Of a DNA stretch of 41,578 nucleotides, positions 15,442 through 25,305 are shown piece by piece. Location of the stretch: NCBI GenBank assembly GCA_002457745.1, contig NTKV01000004.1, positions 1 through 41,578 of the forward strand. Direction: 5' to 3'. Within the stretch, counting starts at the first letter, position 1. The number at the start of each line of letters is the position of its first letter. The position numbers were made by a program, and so were the translations under genes. The notes below the pieces were generated by a model. The model worked only from the letters and a program-made list of their open reading frames with translations. It was not told the DNA's origin and ran no database searches. The DNA comes from SAR116 cluster bacterium MED-G06 (lineage in GTDB: Bacteria > Pseudomonadota > Alphaproteobacteria > Puniceispirillales > Puniceispirillaceae).

Positions 15442-16761
15442 ATGCGTCTCAGTCAGTATTTCCTGCCGCTGTTGAAGGAAACCCCCAAAGAGGCGCAGAT
15501 CGCCTCGCACCGCCTGATGCTGCGCGCCGGCATGATCCAGCAATCCAGTGCCGGTATCTATTCCTGGCTTCCGCTTGGCAAGAAGGTGCTCGACAAGATC
15601 GGCCAGATCGTGCGCGAGGAGCAGAATCGCGCCGGGGCCATCGAGATCATGATGCCGACCATCCAGCCGTCCGAACTGTGGCAGGAATCCGGACGCTATG
15701 ACGATTACGGTGCCGAAATGCTGCGCATCCGTGATCGCCATGAACGCGACATGCTTTACGGCCCGACGAACGAGGAACAGGTCACCGACATTTTCCGCAC
15801 GCATGTCCGCAGCTACAAGGCGTTGCCGCTGAACCTCTATCATATCCAGTGGAAATTCCGCGATGAGGTGCGGCCCCGCTTCGGCATCATGCGTGGCCGT
15901 GAATTCCTGATGAAGGACGCCTATTCCTTTGACCTCAACGCCGATGCCGCGCGCACCTCTTACAACAGGATGTTTGTCTCCTACCTGAAGACCTTTGCCA
16001 GGATGGGTCTGACAGCCATCCCGATGGAGGCTGACACCGGTCCGATCGGCGGCGATATGAGCCATGAGTTCATCATCCTGGCCGAAACCGGCGAAAGCGG
16101 TGTGTATTTCCACAAGGACTGGCTCAACACGGATCTCGTCACAAGCGTCGATTACAATGAGGACCTGCAGCCTGTTGTCGACCGTTTCACCTCGCTCTAC
16201 GCCCGTGCCGATGAAATGCATGACCCGGACAATTGTCCGGTTGCATCGGATGATCTGATGAGCCTTCGCGGGATCGAGGTTGGCCATATCTTCTATTTCG
16301 GTGAGAAATATTCCGCGCCGATGGGCGCGACGGTGGCTGGCCCTGATGGTGCGAATACCCCTGTGCATATGGGGTCCTATGGCATCGGTGTGTCGCGCCT
16401 TGTCGGCGGCATCATCGAGGCAAGCCATGATGACAGGGGGATCATCTGGCCACGCGCTGTGGCGCCGTTCGATGTGGCCGTGGTCAATCTGAAGCCGGAT
16501 GACGAGGCTTGCTCATCCTGCGCCGAGGACCTCTACGGCAAACTTGCCGCGGCAGGTGCCGACCCGCTCATGGATGACCGCGATGAACGCCCCGGCGCAA
16601 AGCTTGCCAGCATCGACCTGATCGGCATTCCCTGGCAGATTGTTGTCGGTCCGCGCGGCATGGCGTCAGGTGTGGTCGAGGTGAAGAACCGCCGCACTGG
16701 CGAGGCTGTCGAACTTTCGCCAGAATCAGCGCTCAGCATGGTGATGGCTGACGCGGCATGA
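15442..16761 (+). CDS. proS: prolyl-tRNA synthetase (short alphaproteobacterial form)
   Basis: Class II synthetase charging tRNA-Pro. The 439-residue protein lacks the roughly 180-residue editing insertion found in E. coli ProRS, as is usual in alphaproteobacteria. The class II core is seen in [20 protein letters not shown], the GIYSWLPLG loop, the [10 protein letters not shown] motif 2 region, [20 protein letters not shown], and [16 protein letters not shown] as motif 3. A C-terminal anticodon-binding domain follows ([27 protein letters not shown] in pieces). The frame opens with a GTG at 15427, but the ATG at 15442 gives the family start and has GGAAGG upstream. Editing of mischarged Ala-tRNA-Pro would need a free-standing YbaK/ProX-type protein, not seen here. 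Confidence 0.96.
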   Translation: MRLSQYFLPLLKETPKEAQIASHRLMLRAGMIQQSSAGIYSWLPLGKKVLDKIGQIVREEQNRAGAIEIMMPTIQPSELWQESGRYDDYGAEMLRIRDRHERDMLYGPTNEEQVTDIFRTHVRSYKALPLNLYHIQWKFRDEVRPRFGIMRGREFLMKDAYSFDLNADAARTSYNRMFVSYLKTFARMGLTAIPMEADTGPIGGDMSHEFIILAETGESGVYFHKDWLNTDLVTSVDYNEDLQPVVDRFTSLYARADEMHDPDNCPVASDDLMSLRGIEVGHIFYFGEKYSAPMGATVAGPDGANTPVHMGSYGIGVSRLVGGIIEASHDDRGIIWPRAVAPFDVAVVNLKPDDEACSSCAEDLYGKLAAAGADPLMDDRDERPGAKLASIDLIGIPWQIVVGPRGMASGVVEVKNRRTGEAVELSPESALSMVMADAA

Positions 16762-16807
16762 TGATGTCCGTGCCCTACCTGCCGGCAGACGCAACGAAAG
16801 GTCTTTG

Positions 16808-18061
16808 ATGGCGCTGTTTTCTCCAGTCGAGCGGCTGTTGGCGATGCGCTACATGCGCGCTCGTCGTGCCGAGGGCTTCATTTCGGTAATTGCCTGGTTC
16901 TCGCTTGCCGGCATCACGCTTGGCGTCGCCACACTGATCATTGTGATGTCTGTGATGAACGGCTTCCGCGCCGAGCTTGTCGGTCGGATTCTCGGGCTGA
17001 ACGGCCATGTCGGCGTCTATGCTGCCGGTGGTCAGGGAATTGCCGATTTCGACCCGCTGTCAGTATCGCTTGCCGAGATCCCCGGCGTCATCGCCGTCAC
17101 CCCGCAGGTCGAGGGGCAGGTGATGGCCACCCGTGGCACGGTCAATCTCGGTGCTGTTGTCCGCGGTGTGCGCTGGTCCGACCTTGCGGCGCGCCGCCCG
17201 TTGTGGGAAGCGCTGAACGAACAGGCCATCGCCGGCTTCCGTGACGAAGGCGGACTTCTGATCGGCAAGACCATGGCGTTCAAGATGGGGGTGGTTGTCG
17301 GCGACACCATTACCCTGACGTCGGCCCGTGGCGAGGCCACCGCCTTCGGCACGCTGCCGTCTCGTCGCACTTACAGGATTGCCGGTGTGTTCGATGTTGG
17401 CATGCATGAATATGACAGCTCCTTCATCTTCATGCCACTTGCTGTGGCCGGAAAACTGTTCGGCATGAAGGACCGTGCCTCGGGGCTGGAAATCTACACC
17501 GCGGACCCGCAGAACATCGCCACCATCCGGGTCCTTGTCGCCGACAGGATCGGAGACAGCCTTCGTGCCTTTGACTGGCTGCAGCGGAACCGCACTTTCA
17601 TCAACGCGCTTCGTGTCGAGCGCAATGTGATGTTTCTCATCCTGACGCTGATCATTCTTGTGGCGGCCTTCAACATCATTTCATCGATGATCATGCTGGT
17701 GCGCTCGAAAAATGCCGATATTGCCGTGCTGCGAACAATGGGGGCAAGCGGGGCGTCGATCATGCGGATCTTTCTGATGACCGGCGCGAGCATCGGGGTC
17801 ATCGGCACGCTCGCCGGCACTGTTCTGGGGCTGCTGTTCTGCTGGAAGATCGGATCGATTCAGGGGCTTGTCGAAAGCATCTCCGGGGCGGAACTGTTTG
17901 CCGCCGAAATCTACTTCCTGTCCAGCCTTCCGGCGGTTGTTGATCCCGCGGAGGTTGGCATCGTGATCGCCATGGCGCTGGTGCTGTCTTTCCTTGCCAG
18001 CCTCTATCCCGCCTGGCGTGCAGGACGTATCGAACCTGCCGAGGTTCTGCGCAATGAGTAG
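16808..18061 (+). CDS. lolC: lipoprotein-releasing ABC permease (LolC/LolE type)
   Basis: Inner-membrane permease that, with the ATPase LolD, moves outer-membrane lipoproteins to the carrier LolA. The 417-residue protein has the family order: an N-terminal [19 protein letters not shown] stretch, membrane segment 1 (about 25-50), a large periplasmic domain, and three C-terminal membrane segments (about 275-300, 320-345 and 375-400) with the [20 protein letters not shown] loop between them. Only one permease gene is present, so the transporter may be a homodimer of a LolF-like protein rather than a LolC-LolE pair. A TTG at 16805 is open, but the ATG at 16808 has AAAGG upstream. It overlaps lolD by eight bases. 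Confidence 0.93.
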   Translation: MALFSPVERLLAMRYMRARRAEGFISVIAWFSLAGITLGVATLIIVMSVMNGFRAELVGRILGLNGHVGVYAAGGQGIADFDPLSVSLAEIPGVIAVTPQVEGQVMATRGTVNLGAVVRGVRWSDLAARRPLWEALNEQAIAGFRDEGGLLIGKTMAFKMGVVVGDTITLTSARGEATAFGTLPSRRTYRIAGVFDVGMHEYDSSFIFMPLAVAGKLFGMKDRASGLEIYTADPQNIATIRVLVADRIGDSLRAFDWLQRNRTFINALRVERNVMFLILTLIILVAAFNIISSMIMLVRSKNADIAVLRTMGASGASIMRIFLMTGASIGVIGTLAGTVLGLLFCWKIGSIQGLVESISGAELFAAEIYFLSSLPAVVDPAEVGIVIAMALVLSFLASLYPAWRAGRIEPAEVLRNE

Positions 18062-18770
18062 CAGTGCACAGACCACCGGAGCCAAGGGCGGCGGCAAGAC
18101 CCTGTTGCAGCTGAAGGGCGTGAGCCGACGCTATGAACAGGGGGGCGCGGTGATCGATGTTCTTCGCAATGCCGACCTCGACGTGCGCGGCGGTGAGCTG
18201 ACAGCCCTTGTCGGGCCGTCTGGGTCGGGCAAATCGACCCTGTTGAACGTGGCCGGTCTTCTCGAACGTCCGACAGAGGGTGAAGTGATCATTGACGGTG
18301 CCGCGACCGGCAGGCTTGGCACCCGTCGCCGTGGCCGTCTGCGGGGCAGCCATATCGGCTTTGTGTTCCAGTTTCACAGGCTTCTGCCAGAATTCTCGGC
18401 GCTCGAGAATGTGATGATCCCGCAGATGATTGGCGGGCTGTCCCGCGTCGATGCCGAGACCCGCGCCGAACAGCTTCTTGCCATGGTCGGGCTGCGTGAT
18501 CGTGCCAGCCACCGTCCCGGCACCCTGTCCGGCGGTGAGCAGCAGCGCGTTGCCATCGCCCGGGCAGTGGCCAATGCACCGCGCGTGCTGTTGGCGGATG
18601 AGCCAACGGGCAATCTCGATCCGGAGACGGCGGCGGATGTGTTTCAGCATCTTCGCCAGATTGTCCATGGCACCGGCTCCGCGGCGCTGATCGTCACGCA
18701 TAACGAAGCGCTGGCCGCGACCATGGACCGCCGCCTGACGATCCGTGACGGCGGTGTTGTCGAACTCTGA
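18054..18770 (+). CDS. lolD: lipoprotein-releasing system ATP-binding protein
   Basis: ATPase that drives lipoprotein release from the inner membrane. The 238-residue protein has the Walker [10 protein letters not shown] at 54-62, the Q-loop in [18 protein letters not shown] (typical of the MacB/LolD group), the ABC signature LSGGEQQ at 158-164, Walker [13 protein letters not shown] at 178-189 and the switch His in VTHN. The frame is open upstream inside the permease gene. The ATG at 18054 gives the family start after a short Ser/Gly-rich lead and overlaps the permease stop. proS-lolC-lolD-dnaE all run in one direction. Confidence 0.95.
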   Translation: MSSSAQTTGAKGGGKTLLQLKGVSRRYEQGGAVIDVLRNADLDVRGGELTALVGPSGSGKSTLLNVAGLLERPTEGEVIIDGAATGRLGTRRRGRLRGSHIGFVFQFHRLLPEFSALENVMIPQMIGGLSRVDAETRAEQLLAMVGLRDRASHRPGTLSGGEQQRVAIARAVANAPRVLLADEPTGNLDPETAADVFQHLRQIVHGTGSAALIVTHNEALAATMDRRLTIRDGGVVEL

Positions 18771-18786
18771 CACCATCCGATTTTTT
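18753..18786 (+). terminator. possible terminator after lolD
   Basis: A short stem GGTGT/ACACC (18753-18757 with 18770-18774), extended by two G-T pairs, is followed after six bases by six T residues at 18781-18786. It spans the lolD stop codon. The stem is weak and the T-tract is set back, so this is only a possible intrinsic terminator. If real, dnaE would need its own promoter in the gap. Confidence 0.35.
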
Positions 18787-18866
18787 ATCTTTGGCCACGC
18801 CTTTCGTTTGCGTCAGGGCAGGGCTGCGATATCCTGTTGGCCCACTCTCTGTTCCGGGAAAGATCC

Positions 18867-21800
18867 GTGCCTGCACCCTTTGTCCATTTGCGCGTTCATT
18901 CAGCCTATTCGCTGGCGGAATCAACACTTCGTCTGAAGTCGATCGCGGCGCTTGTCGGCGGCGATTCGCAGCCAGCGGTGGCCATCACCGATACAAACAA
19001 CATGTTTGGTGCGCTGGAATTCTCGCAGAAAATGCGCGATTCCGGTGTGCAGCCGGTCATTGGACTGGAATGTCTTGTTGGTGATGCGCGCGGCCATGGC
19101 GAGGTTGTGTTGCTGGCGCAGGACGAGGCCGGTTACGCGGCGCTTTGCCGGCACAACTCGAAGGCGCTGCTCGAGGTCGAGGGCGGTGATGATCCTGTGA
19201 TCCCGCTTGATGGTCTTCTCGCGGACGGGCAGGGGCTGATTCTGCTGACCGGCGGGGCGGTCAACGGCTTCGTCGGGGCGGCTGCGGCCGAGGGTCAGAC
19301 CGCGCTGGTGACCGAGCGGCTGGCGACGCTGCAGGCCGGGATGCCCGGCCGTGTCTATATCGAACTTCAACGGCATGGTCTGGCAAGCGAACAGCGCGCT
19401 GAGCCGATCCTTCTTGATGCCGCGCTTGCCACCGGCCTGCCGCTGGTCGCCACGAATGACTGCCGTTTCGAAACGCGAGAGATGACCGTCCCGCATGATG
19501 TCCTTGTCTGCATCGGGAATGGCCGCAAGCTTGCCGAGGAGGACCGGCCGCGCTTCACGGCCGAGCATTGTTTCAAGACCGCCGCCGAGATGAGCGCGCT
19601 GTTTGCCGATGTTCCCGAGGCTGTTCGCAACACGCTGGTCATCGCACAACGCTGCAGCGTCATCGCAGAGACCCGTGCACCGATCCTGCCTCCCTTTGCC
19701 TCTGACAAGGGGCTTGGCGAGGAGGACGAGCTTCGCCGCCAGTCGGAAGGTGGGCTTGTTGAAAGACTGGAACGGCATGTCTTTAGCGACGGCATGGATG
19801 ATGCCGCGCGCCAGCAAGCTGCCGCCCCCTACAAGGAGCGGCTGGATTTCGAACTTGGCGTGATCAACCAGATGGGGTTCCCGGGCTATTTCCTGATCGT
19901 TGCCGACTTCATCCAGTGGGCCAAGCGACGCGACATTCCGGTTGGTCCGGGACGTGGATCGGGCGCTGGATCGGTTGTGGCCTGGGCGCTGTCGATCACC
20001 GATCTGGACCCGCTTCGCTGGGGTCTGCTGTTTGAGCGGTTCCTCAATCCCGAGCGCGTGTCGATGCCGGATTTCGATATCGACTTCTGTCAGGAACGTC
20101 GTGACGAGGTGATCGGCTATGTTCAGGAAAAATACGGCTTCGACCGGGTGGCGCAGATCATCACCTTCGGCTCGCTGCAGGCGCGGGCCGCGCTTCGTGA
20201 TGTCGGGCGTGTGCTGGAGATGCCCTATTCGCAGGTGGACCGCATCGCCAAGCTGATCCCGAACAACCCGGCAAACCCGACGACCATCGCGCAGGCGCTG
20301 GAAAGCGAAGAGGATCTGCGCCGGCAGCGCCGCGAGGATGAGCAGGTTGGCGAACTCATCGATATTTCGATGAAGCTTGAGGGGCTGTACCGCCACGCCT
20401 CGACCCATGCTGCCGGCCTGGTGATCGGTGACCGGCGGCTGGACCAGCTGGTGCCGCTCTATCGCGATCCGCGGTCGCCAATGCCGGTCACCCAGTTCAA
20501 CATGAAATGGGTCGAGCTGGCCGGTCTGGTGAAATTCGACTTTCTCGGGTTGAAGACACTGACCGTTTTGCAGCGGGCTGTCGGCTTTCTGGCCAATCGC
20601 GGGATCGAGATCGACCTTGCGTCGATCCCCCTTGATGACGCGAAGACCTTCGAGATGCTGTCCGAAGGCGATACGGTCGGCGTCTTCCAGCTTGAATCAT
20701 CCGGCATGCGGGATGTTCTGAAAGGGCTGAAGCCGGACCGGTTCGAGGACATCATCGCGGTTGTCGCGCTGTACCGCCCGGGCCCGATGGAAAACATCAA
20801 GCATTACGTCGCCCGCAAGCATGATCCCTCGCAGGTCACCTACATGCACCCCAAGCTTGAGCCGGTTCTGGCCGAGACCTACGGCATCATGATCTATCAG
20901 GAGCAGGTGCAGCAGGCGGCGCGCGTGCTGGCAGGATATACATTGGGTGAGGCCGATCTTCTGCGCCGTGCCATGGGAAAGAAGATCAAGGAGGAGATGG
21001 ACAAGCAGCGCCAGACCTTCATCGAGGGCTCGACCGAGAATGGCCTGACCGAACAGCTTGCATCCGATGTGTTCGACCAGATTGGTGCCTTCGCCGGGTA
21101 TGGCTTCAACAAGTCACACGCTGCCGCCTACGCGCTTGTGTCCTATCAGACCGCCTGGCTGAAGGCGAATTACCCGGAAGAATTCATCGCCGCGTCGATG
21201 GCGCTGGATGCCGGCAGCACCGACAAGCTTGCTGTATTTCGCCAGGAATGCCAGCGCGAGGGAATCGATGTTCGCCCGCCGGATGTCAATCATTCGGGGG
21301 CCAGTTTTACCGTCGAGCAGTCGCCGGACGGCAGCCGTTCCGCCATCCGCTATGCGCTTGGGGCGGTCCGCAATGTCGGAAGTGAGGCCATGTCGCTTCT
21401 GGTTGGCGAGCGTGAGGCCAACGGGCCATTTGCCGACCTTGCCGATTTTCTGCGCCGCTTGCCGCGCGAGGCTGCGAACCGGCGCCAGCTTGAACATCTG
21501 ATCCGTGCCGGTGCGCTGGACAGCCTTCACGAAAACCGCCGTGAATTGATCGGGAATATGGATGGGCTTCTGGGATATGCCGAGACCATATGGCGGGATT
21601 CGCAGTCGAACCAGGACAATCTGTTCGGGGGCAGCGATGATCTGGACAGTTCTGTCCGGCTGAAGCCCTGCGATGACTGGAGCGGCATGGACCGGCTCCG
21701 TGAGGAGTTCGAGTCGCTGGGTCTGTATCTGTCGGCGCATCCGCTTGATGGATATGTGGGCAAGCTGGAGAAGCTGAAAGTCATCAATGCCGCGCAACTG

Positions 21801-22310
21801 GCAGCGATGATCGAGAGCCGCAATATCCGGCCACGGGTCAATCTGGCTGGATCGGTGACGGCGAAGCAGGTGCGTATCTCGCAGCGTGGCAACAAATTCG
21901 CCTTTGTACAGTTCACAGACCAGACAGGGGTGTTCGAGATCACCTTCTTTTCCGACATCCTGTCGGAGAGCCAGGAGCTGCTGGACAGTGACATGCCGGT
22001 GCTGGTTTCGGCCAATATCCGGCTTGAGGAAAACGGCCCCCGCATTACCGCGGCGCGGGTTCAGGCCCTTGATGAGGCCATTGCCGCCTGGAATGGCGGT
22101 GTGGGGATCTGGCTGCAGGACGAACGGCCACTTCCTGCGCTGAAGTCGCTTCTCGACGATGACGGGCCGGGCCGGGCCGAGGTCAAACTGCGCCTGATGA
22201 TCGACAATCAGGAGGTCAGTGTGGCGCTGCCGGGCCGCTTCAAGCTCAGCGGTGAGGCACGTCGCTCGATGCGACAGCTTCCCGGTGTCCTGTCCGTTCA
22301 GGAAATCTAG
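18867..22310 (+). CDS. dnaE: DNA polymerase III alpha subunit
   Basis: The replicative polymerase. The roughly 1147-residue protein has an N-terminal PHP domain (FVHLRVHSAYSLAEST, then AITDTNNMFGALEF), the polymerase core with the catalytic Asp pair in MPDFDIDFCQERR (Asp402 and Asp404 by this start), RQRREDEQV, KFDFLGLKTLTV, the YRPGPMENI stretch and GYGFNKSHAAAYALVSYQTAWLK, a helix-hairpin-helix region, and a C-terminal OB fold (NLAGSVTAKQVRISQRGNKF). It is the DnaE1 type. The frame begins with a TTG at 18837, but the GTG at 18867 follows GGGAAAGA and gives a start close to the PHP domain, so I prefer it. The start remains somewhat uncertain. Confidence 0.95.
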   Translation: MPAPFVHLRVHSAYSLAESTLRLKSIAALVGGDSQPAVAITDTNNMFGALEFSQKMRDSGVQPVIGLECLVGDARGHGEVVLLAQDEAGYAALCRHNSKALLEVEGGDDPVIPLDGLLADGQGLILLTGGAVNGFVGAAAAEGQTALVTERLATLQAGMPGRVYIELQRHGLASEQRAEPILLDAALATGLPLVATNDCRFETREMTVPHDVLVCIGNGRKLAEEDRPRFTAEHCFKTAAEMSALFADVPEAVRNTLVIAQRCSVIAETRAPILPPFASDKGLGEEDELRRQSEGGLVERLERHVFSDGMDDAARQQAAAPYKERLDFELGVINQMGFPGYFLIVADFIQWAKRRDIPVGPGRGSGAGSVVAWALSITDLDPLRWGLLFERFLNPERVSMPDFDIDFCQERRDEVIGYVQEKYGFDRVAQIITFGSLQARAALRDVGRVLEMPYSQVDRIAKLIPNNPANPTTIAQALESEEDLRRQRREDEQVGELIDISMKLEGLYRHASTHAAGLVIGDRRLDQLVPLYRDPRSPMPVTQFNMKWVELAGLVKFDFLGLKTLTVLQRAVGFLANRGIEIDLASIPLDDAKTFEMLSEGDTVGVFQLESSGMRDVLKGLKPDRFEDIIAVVALYRPGPMENIKHYVARKHDPSQVTYMHPKLEPVLAETYGIMIYQEQVQQAARVLAGYTLGEADLLRRAMGKKIKEEMDKQRQTFIEGSTENGLTEQLASDVFDQIGAFAGYGFNKSHAAAYALVSYQTAWLKANYPEEFIAASMALDAGSTDKLAVFRQECQREGIDVRPPDVNHSGASFTVEQSPDGSRSAIRYALGAVRNVGSEAMSLLVGEREANGPFADLADFLRRLPREAANRRQLEHLIRAGALDSLHENRRELIGNMDGLLGYAETIWRDSQSNQDNLFGGSDDLDSSVRLKPCDDWSGMDRLREEFESLGLYLSAHPLDGYVGKLEKLKVINAAQLAAMIESRNIRPRVNLAGSVTAKQVRISQRGNKFAFVQFTDQTGVFEITFFSDILSESQELLDSDMPVLVSANIRLEENGPRITAARVQALDEAIAAWNGGVGIWLQDERPLPALKSLLDDDGPGRAEVKLRLMIDNQEVSVALPGRFKLSGEARRSMRQLPGVLSVQEI

Positions 22311-22506
22311 TCTCGGCTGTCGCAGTTGCGATCCCGCCTGCCGGCTTTTCGGCTTGCAATTACAGCTGGCTTTGGGTAAACCACGCGCAATTCACACATG
22401 CGGGCTGGCGCAGATCGACGGCAGTTGGTCAGGGCCTTTCCGGTGAGGGTTTAGAAACCTTTCATTTCCCGCATGGAGGCACAACCGGAGAACAGGAGTT
22501 ACAAGC
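22311..22506 (+). promoter_or_regulatory. dnaE-rpsB gap: promoter and leader of the rpsB operon
   Basis: A 196-base gap. Its first part can fold into a nested hairpin: AGTTGC at 22324-22329 with GCAATT at 22356-22361 enclosing GCCG/CGGC. With no T-tract this is not a clear terminator. The last part has AGGAG at 22494-22498 before the rpsB ATG. TTGGTC at 22425-22430 is the best -35-like hexamer, but no good -10 matches it at normal spacing. In other bacteria S2 represses its own operon through the leader; whether that holds here cannot be read from the sequence. Confidence 0.4.
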
Positions 22507-23424
22507 ATGTCTCTGCCAACTTTTTCTATGCGTGAGATGCTCGAGGCCGGCGTCCACTTTGGCCACAGCACCCGCCGCTGGAACCCCCGCATGAAGCCGT
22601 TCATCTTTGGTGAGCGCAACAAGATCCACATTCTCGACCTGCAACAGACCGTGCCGATGCTGCACGCCGCGCTGAAGGCGATGAGCGATGTCGCCTCGCG
22701 TGGTGGCCGTGTTCTGTTCGTCGGCACCAAGCGGGCCGCCGCTGACAAGGTTGCCGAAACCGCACGCAACTGTGGCCAGTATTATGTCAATCACCGCTGG
22801 CTTGGCGGCATGATGACCAACTGGGCCACTGTTTCGCAGTCAATCCGTCGTCTTCGTGACCTCGAGGCACGCATGGAAAGCGACGAGGTCAACCAGCTGA
22901 CCAAGAAAGAAGTCCTGCAGCTGACGCGTGAGCGCGACAAGCTGGAACTGACTCTTGGCGGCATCAAGGAGATGGGCGGCCTTCCTGACATGCTGTTCGT
23001 CATCGACACCAACAAGGAAGCCATCGCCGTCGAAGAGGCGAACCGCCTGAATATTCCGGTTGTTGCCATTGTGGATTCCAACGCCAAGCCCGAGGGCGTT
23101 GACTATGTGATCCCCGGCAATGATGACGCGATGCGCGCCATCTCCTTCTATTGCGAACTGGCTCAGGCTGCCGTTCTCGACGGCCTGCAGACCGAAATGA
23201 TGAAGACTGGTGGTGACGCCGGTGCATCCGAGCAGGCGCCTGTCGAAGCTGCGCTTCAGGCAGAGCCAGCTGCAGAAGAAGCTGCCCCTCAGGAAGCTGC
23301 TGCCGAAGCACCTGCTGCTGAAGCGCCTGCTGCCGATGCACCTGCTGCTGAAGCATCTGCTCCCGAAGCACCTGCTGCTGAAGCGGACGTACCTGCTGCC
23401 GAAGAGGGCAAGGCGGAAGGCTGA
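22507..23424 (+). CDS. rpsB: 30S ribosomal protein S2 with Ala/Glu/Pro-rich tail
   Basis: Small-subunit ribosomal protein needed for late 30S assembly and S1 binding. The N-terminal 240 residues are a standard S2: [39 protein letters not shown], the [11 protein letters not shown] motif, [21 protein letters not shown] and [20 protein letters not shown]. At 305 residues it is about 60 longer than E. coli S2; the extra part is a low-complexity tail with repeated EAPAA units coded by a 15-base tandem repeat. AGGAG lies eight bases before the ATG. It heads the rpsB-tsf-pyrH-frr translation block. Confidence 0.97.
   Translation: MSLPTFSMREMLEAGVHFGHSTRRWNPRMKPFIFGERNKIHILDLQQTVPMLHAALKAMSDVASRGGRVLFVGTKRAAADKVAETARNCGQYYVNHRWLGGMMTNWATVSQSIRRLRDLEARMESDEVNQLTKKEVLQLTRERDKLELTLGGIKEMGGLPDMLFVIDTNKEAIAVEEANRLNIPVVAIVDSNAKPEGVDYVIPGNDDAMRAISFYCELAQAAVLDGLQTEMMKTGGDAGASEQAPVEAALQAEPAAEEAAPQEAAAEAPAAEAPAADAPAAEASAPEAPAAEADVPAAEEGKAEG
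23305..23400 (+). repeat. 15-bp tandem repeat coding EAPAA units in the S2 tail
   Basis: Units at 23305-23319, 23320-23334, 23335-23349, 23350-23364 and 23365-23379 follow GAAGCACCTGCTGCT with zero to three changes. A sixth unit, 23380-23400, carries a six-base insertion. The first and fifth units are identical. The repeat is in frame and outside the S2 fold. Confidence 0.9.
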
Positions 23425-23458
23425 CACGAACAGCCCCGCATTTGATATGGACGCGAAC

Positions 23459-23481
23459 CCGCCCCGGCAACGGGGCGGTTT
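23459..23481 (+). terminator. GNRA-loop hairpin between rpsB and tsf (attenuator?)
   Basis: A perfect 8-bp GC stem, CCGCCCCG at 23459-23466 and CGGGGCGG at 23471-23478, closed by a GCAA tetraloop and followed by TTTGGT. It lies in the 120-base rpsB-tsf gap. The T-run is short, so partial termination or mRNA stabilisation that sets the S2 to EF-Ts ratio is more likely than full termination. Confidence 0.6.
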
Positions 23482-23544
23482 GGTATCTGCAAACCGACTG
23501 ATACGAAACTGAACAGTCAAACCACTCAACACGGGAAAATGACG

Positions 23545-24462
23545 ATGAGCGTGACAGCTGCACTTGTGAAGGAACTCCGCGAAAAATCCGGCGCCGGCAT
23601 GATGGATTGCAAGAAGGCACTTGCCGAGACCGATGGTGATATGGAAGCCGCGATTGACTGGCTGCGCACCAAGGGTCTTGCCACCGCCGCCAAAAAATCA
23701 GGCCGTGTGGCGTCCGAGGGGCTCGTTGCCTTTGCCGTTGACGGTACGCGTGGCGCGCTGATTGAACTCAATGCCGAGACCGACTTCGTGGCCCGCAATA
23801 CCGAGTTTCAGGAATTCGCCTCGACTCTGGCCGGCCTGGCGCTTGGCGCGGATGACATCGATGCGCTGACCACCGTTGACTATCCAGGCACTGGCCGCAA
23901 TGTCGCCGATGAACTGACCCACAAGATCGCCACCATCGGTGAGAACATGTCGCTTCGCCGCATGGCGTCCGTATCCGTGGGTTCGGGCGCGGTCGTGTCC
24001 TACATGCACAACGCCACCGCGGCCGGCCTTGGCCGGATCGGTGTGCTGGTGGCACTGGAGTCCACGGCTGGTGCGGATGTGCTCGAAGGCCTTGGCAAGC
24101 AGATCGCGATGCATATCGCGGCAACAGCCCCGGCAAGCCTGTCGGTGGATGATCTCGACAAGGACATGGTGCAACGGGAGCGTGACGTTCTGATAGAACA
24201 GGCCAAGGCATCCGGCAAACCACAGGAGATCGCCGAGAAGATGGTCGAGGGGCGGATGAAGAAGTACTACAAGGAAGTGGTCCTTCTCGAGCAGACCTCG
24301 GTCATCGACGGTGAGACAGCTATCGGTGATGTGATCGCAAAAGCCGGCAAGGACGCCGGTGCCGACATTGCGCTGACAGCGTTTGTTCGCTTTAATCTCG
24401 GCGAAGGTATCGAGAAAGAGGAAACGGACTTTGCAGCTGAGGTAGCGGCGCAACTGTCCTGA
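23545..24462 (+). CDS. tsf: translation elongation factor Ts
   Basis: Nucleotide exchange factor that recycles EF-Tu from GDP to GTP. The 305-residue protein begins [26 protein letters not shown], the canonical N-terminal UBA-like domain, followed by [11 protein letters not shown] and the EF-Tu-contact motif [12 protein letters not shown]. The core domain continues with [10 protein letters not shown] and the C-terminal module with [10 protein letters not shown] and FVRFNLGEG. Two ATGs are close together, 23539 and 23545. GGGA at 23533-23536 is only two bases from the first and eight from the second, so I chose 23545; the difference is two residues. It follows rpsB and precedes pyrH by 21 bases. 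Confidence 0.96.
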   Translation: MSVTAALVKELREKSGAGMMDCKKALAETDGDMEAAIDWLRTKGLATAAKKSGRVASEGLVAFAVDGTRGALIELNAETDFVARNTEFQEFASTLAGLALGADDIDALTTVDYPGTGRNVADELTHKIATIGENMSLRRMASVSVGSGAVVSYMHNATAAGLGRIGVLVALESTAGADVLEGLGKQIAMHIAATAPASLSVDDLDKDMVQRERDVLIEQAKASGKPQEIAEKMVEGRMKKYYKEVVLLEQTSVIDGETAIGDVIAKAGKDAGADIALTAFVRFNLGEGIEKEETDFAAEVAAQLS

Positions 24463-24483
24463 TCACAGGCACAAGAGGCAGAT

Positions 24484-25218
24484 ATGGGCGAGGGTGACAG
24501 CAGCGGCGACGGGCACATCTATCCACGTGTTCTGTTGAAAATCTCGGGTGAATCGCTGATGGGCAAGCAAGCCTACGGCATTGACCCTGAGATGGTTGCC
24601 ACTGTCGCCCGTGAGGTCTGCGGTGTTGTCCGGTCCGGTGTCGAGGTGTGCCTTGTCATCGGTGGCGGCAATATTTTCCGAGGGGTTTCCGGCGCTGCCG
24701 CGGGCATGGAACGCGCCACTGGCGATTACATGGGCATGCTGGCGACGGTGATGAATGCTCTTGCTATGCAGAATGCACTGGAAACTCTCGACATGCCGAC
24801 ACGGGTGCTGTCGGCGCTGCCTATCAGTGCGGTGTGCGAGCCCTATATCCGCCGCCGGGCGATGCGCCATCTTGAAAAAGGGCGTGTCGTGATTTTTGCC
24901 GCAGGCACCGGCAATCCGTTTTTCACAACTGACACCGCAGCCGCGCTGCGCGCCTCCGAGATGGGATGCGCCGCTCTGTTGAAAGGGACCCGGGTCGATG
25001 GCGTTTATTCCGCTGACCCTGAAAAGGACCCGTCTGCTGTCAGATATGACAGCCTGACTTATCTTCAGGTGCTGTCAGAAGACCTGAAGGTCATGGATGC
25101 CTCTGCGGTCTCTCTGGCCCGCGAAAATGATATTCCTATTCTTGTATTTTCAATCGAAAACGCTGGCGGTTTTTCTTCGGTGCTCCGTCATGAGGGCAAG
25201 TTTACGATTGTGACATGA
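24484..25218 (+). CDS. pyrH: UMP kinase
   Basis: Phosphorylates UMP to UDP, the pyrimidine nucleotide entry; a hexamer regulated by GTP and UTP in most bacteria. The 244-residue amino-acid-kinase-fold protein has the phosphate-binding [11 protein letters not shown], the IGGGNIFRG loop, [36 protein letters not shown] and [19 protein letters not shown], then [21 protein letters not shown] nine- to ten-residue Gly/Asp-rich lead precedes the first strand. The ATG at 24484 has GAGG about seven bases upstream. rpsB-tsf-pyrH-frr is one of the most conserved bacterial gene orders. Confidence 0.97.
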   Translation: MGEGDSSGDGHIYPRVLLKISGESLMGKQAYGIDPEMVATVAREVCGVVRSGVEVCLVIGGGNIFRGVSGAAAGMERATGDYMGMLATVMNALAMQNALETLDMPTRVLSALPISAVCEPYIRRRAMRHLEKGRVVIFAAGTGNPFFTTDTAAALRASEMGCAALLKGTRVDGVYSADPEKDPSAVRYDSLTYLQVLSEDLKVMDASAVSLARENDIPILVFSIENAGGFSSVLRHEGKFTIVT

Positions 25219-25305
25219 AGTCTGTCCGCCGACAGCCTTAACAAAGGTGGTCGAACCGGACATAATCTACCCGCCACCTGTGGCGAAACGAATGGAGAAT
25301 GGCAT

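Noticed and set aside
14220-15443. 407-codon minus-strand frame opposite the HIBCH-like gene
   Set aside because: Shadow of the plus-strand gene, which has clear crotonase motifs. The antisense product matches nothing known to me.
18921-20408. 495-codon minus-strand frame inside dnaE
   Set aside because: Fully inside the PHP and polymerase domains of dnaE on the other strand, with no motif, no ribosome binding site and a composition typical of antisense frames.
22840-23532. minus-strand frame with Ser-Arg-Cys-Phe repeats
   Set aside because: The repeats are the antisense reading of the 15-bp repeat in the S2 tail; this is not a cysteine-rich gene.
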